A DNA stretch of 64,000 nucleotides from the NCBI RefSeq assembly GCF_902459465.1, contig NC_047076.1:14144146-14208145 (forward strand), written 5' to 3'. The notes beneath the pieces are model-generated. The model saw only the letters and a program-made list of their open reading frames with translations, did not search any database and was not told the DNA's origin. The stretch's first letter is position 1. Each line of letters opens with the position of its first letter. Source of the DNA: Asterias rubens. Its lineage: Eukaryota; Echinodermata; Asteroidea; Forcipulatida; Asteriidae. A program made the translations under genes and the position numbers. Positions 28,601 to 31,600 of the stretch are shown here, piece after piece.

Positions 28601-31600
28601 AAGCCAATACCCTTCCTCGTTGCATACTAATCTATTGTTTTATAATAACTAGTTTAATGGCGTTATAAATATGAGCAATCCAATAAACATAGCGAGGTGA
28701 ACAGCAGTTTCACTTTGTTTAAATCAAAAGACAACCCTCCAGAATAAATCAAGTAACATAATCCTATAAACCTTAAAGATACTGGACACTATTTGTAAAT
28801 GTCAACGACCAGTCTTCTCACTTGGTCTATCTGAAACATAACAAACCTGTGAAAATTTGAGCTCATTTGATTGTCGAAGTTGCAAGATAATAATGAAAGA
28901 AAAAACACCTTTGTCACACGAAGTTGTGTGCTTTCAAGATGCTTAATTTCGAGACTCAAAATTTAATTCTGCTTAAAATCAAATTCATGGAAAATTACTT
29001 CTTTCTTGAAAACTACAATACTTCTGAGGGTGCCATTTCTCACAATGTTTTATAATATATACTATCAACCTCTCCCCATTACTCTACTCTTTACCAAGTA
29101 AGGTTTTATACTGATAATTAATAGTGTCCACTGCCTTTAAGACCAACAATAACACCACTGAGCAAGAAAAAAAAAAACCTGAAGACCTTGCCAGCATATT
29201 AATCCAGTATGAAGTGATGTTACATGTACAGCATACATGCCATTCACTCAATATAAGAACTTCACTGCATGTGGCATCACCAAATTTGGCAACAGTGATC
29301 TCTCTTGGTCTCGGTGCAGTAGGGATCTTCCTTGCACGACCGAGTGTACAACAACATCAGATTGTTTCTCTATAGTCTATGTACTTTTTCCTAACACAAA
29401 ACACAATATCCATAGATTTACATTAAACTTACACAGTTTGAAGATTATGATATTAGAAAGCTTCCCTTGAAATTTTACTTATTGAGGTGCTGTAGTTTTT
29501 GAGAAATGAGTAAAACAAATAATTTTCGTCTCAATTTTAGCATGTAAAAACGTATTTGAACCAGTTATGCTTTGGTTTTGGTAAAATATCATAACTGGTT
29601 AATAGGATTTTACATGCTAAAATAATTTTCGTCTTCCTGATACAAAAATTATTTGTTACTTGTTTTACTCATTTCTCAAAAAGTACACAACCTAACAGGC
29701 CTGATACTTCACGGAGGCAACGGAGGCGATTGCCTCCGTTGCCCCATGTCATTGCCTTGGTGCCCTTGAAATGCTCACAGTAGAAATTTACAGTTTCCTC
29801 ATAGGGTGCCCTTTGCCAAAGAGAAAATGCCTTGGTGCCCTTGCCCTTTGAAAAAACGAAGCATACAGCCCTGACCTAAGTTAGTAATATTTGAAGGGAA
29901 GCTTTCCACTACATTATCATTATCTTCAAAGTTTAATGTAAGTCTTGACATTTTGAAAAAGTACCCGAATCCTTTCATCAATGCGTACATAGAATGAAAG
30001 GATCCTGCAACCTACAATTTTCAGTCTATAAGTACTACTACTAGGCTAAGTAGGATTTTAAACTTTGCATGGTGGCAATACGAATATGTAAAGGTTTGCA
30101 GTATTAAACACCATGTACATGTACATGTAATGACTATCTCTAAATTAGTTGGGGTGGTGCTGGTGGCAGCAGACTTACCAGTTAAATGTCCATTGTTCAC
30201 ATAGTTCTGAGCATGCGCACATTACCGAGAACAATGGATTTGACCTGGTAAGTCTGCTGCCACCAAGCGTCCTGAAAGTCTCCAATTGGATAAAAATAAA
30301 AGAAAATGGTTAAGAAAACACTTAATTACTGACAAATTAACTGTACCATGATGTACATTGATTTATGACCAGTGGTTTCAATTCAGTCAAGTGTACACCA
30401 TGTGAAAATCTGATGTGGCCTCAAAGTTATACGTGTATTTGCACATTTAAAATGAAGCAAATTTGTTAACAAACAGTTAAAGTCACCTGGAAGTGGTATT
30501 TTGCCAAAACAAAGCTTTTGTCACTAAAATATGTGTTTTGATGAGTGGAGTATGAATAAACAATAAACTAAGGTTTAAAAAACAATTACTAAAAACATCA
30601 TTTTATTGTTCAGAAACATATATATAAAAAAAAAAATCTATTTCCAGGTGACTTTAAATGCGTACACCTGTTTCTTTCTTTGAAATAAAAAAAACGGGAA
30701 TTGTCACAATTTTTGTTTATTTTGTTAAAATGAGATTTTGTCTTTGCCTAATGAGTTTTTAATATGACTGTTAAAAAAAACATTGCTTCAATTGAATGAA
30801 CTTGTTTGAGGATACAGTGTAAAAAAAATTTCAACACAATAACATGTTAAATTGATGCAATAAAACCTTTTGTTGTTTGAAACATGAATCACATACCAAC
30901 TAATTACGTTACACCCTCAAACAATTTAACAAAGAAATGTATTCAAAAGAAGACCCCCAATATTGGGGCTAGATGACTCAATTGGTAGAGTGTGTAAAAT
31001 GAGGATGGCATTATTTCAAATTATTTTGTATAAGTTGGTTTTAAAAAGTAAAATTTAACAGTAAAGTGACAGTACAGTTTATCTCAAGAACCCTGCTTGC
31101 TATACACGTAGTTGAAATCAATCAATTAGCAAATTGAAAAAAAAGTAACTTTCTTCTTTTTTACCGAAGGCTACAAATTTAGAAAAAAAATGTAAACATC
31201 AGAGTCTTTATGTGAAAAAGGGGTTGTTGGTAATTTTCATGATAATACAATAGGGCCTAAAGACATTGAGTGGATTGAGGTTAACACCAACACCACAAAC
31301 TGTGAACAAAGAACTGTTCGTTCGACTCGCACAATACATTTGAAGTTGGTCAGTAAGTTATTGGATATTTAATAGACAGTTAGTAAAATACGGGACTGCC
31401 TGGATGAAATCAAAATTATCTGAGGACTTGTAATTAATATCTTCAAATGTTGTAATTATTATATATTTTATATACAAAGACCTTTTATAAACTGTTTATT
31501 GTTTTTTCGGGTAGCTGCTTTAGTAATTTTATTTTAATAAACAACATTTTAAAGCTTAAAAGAAATTAATAAATCTGTTCAGATGTGTACATCGCCTCAT

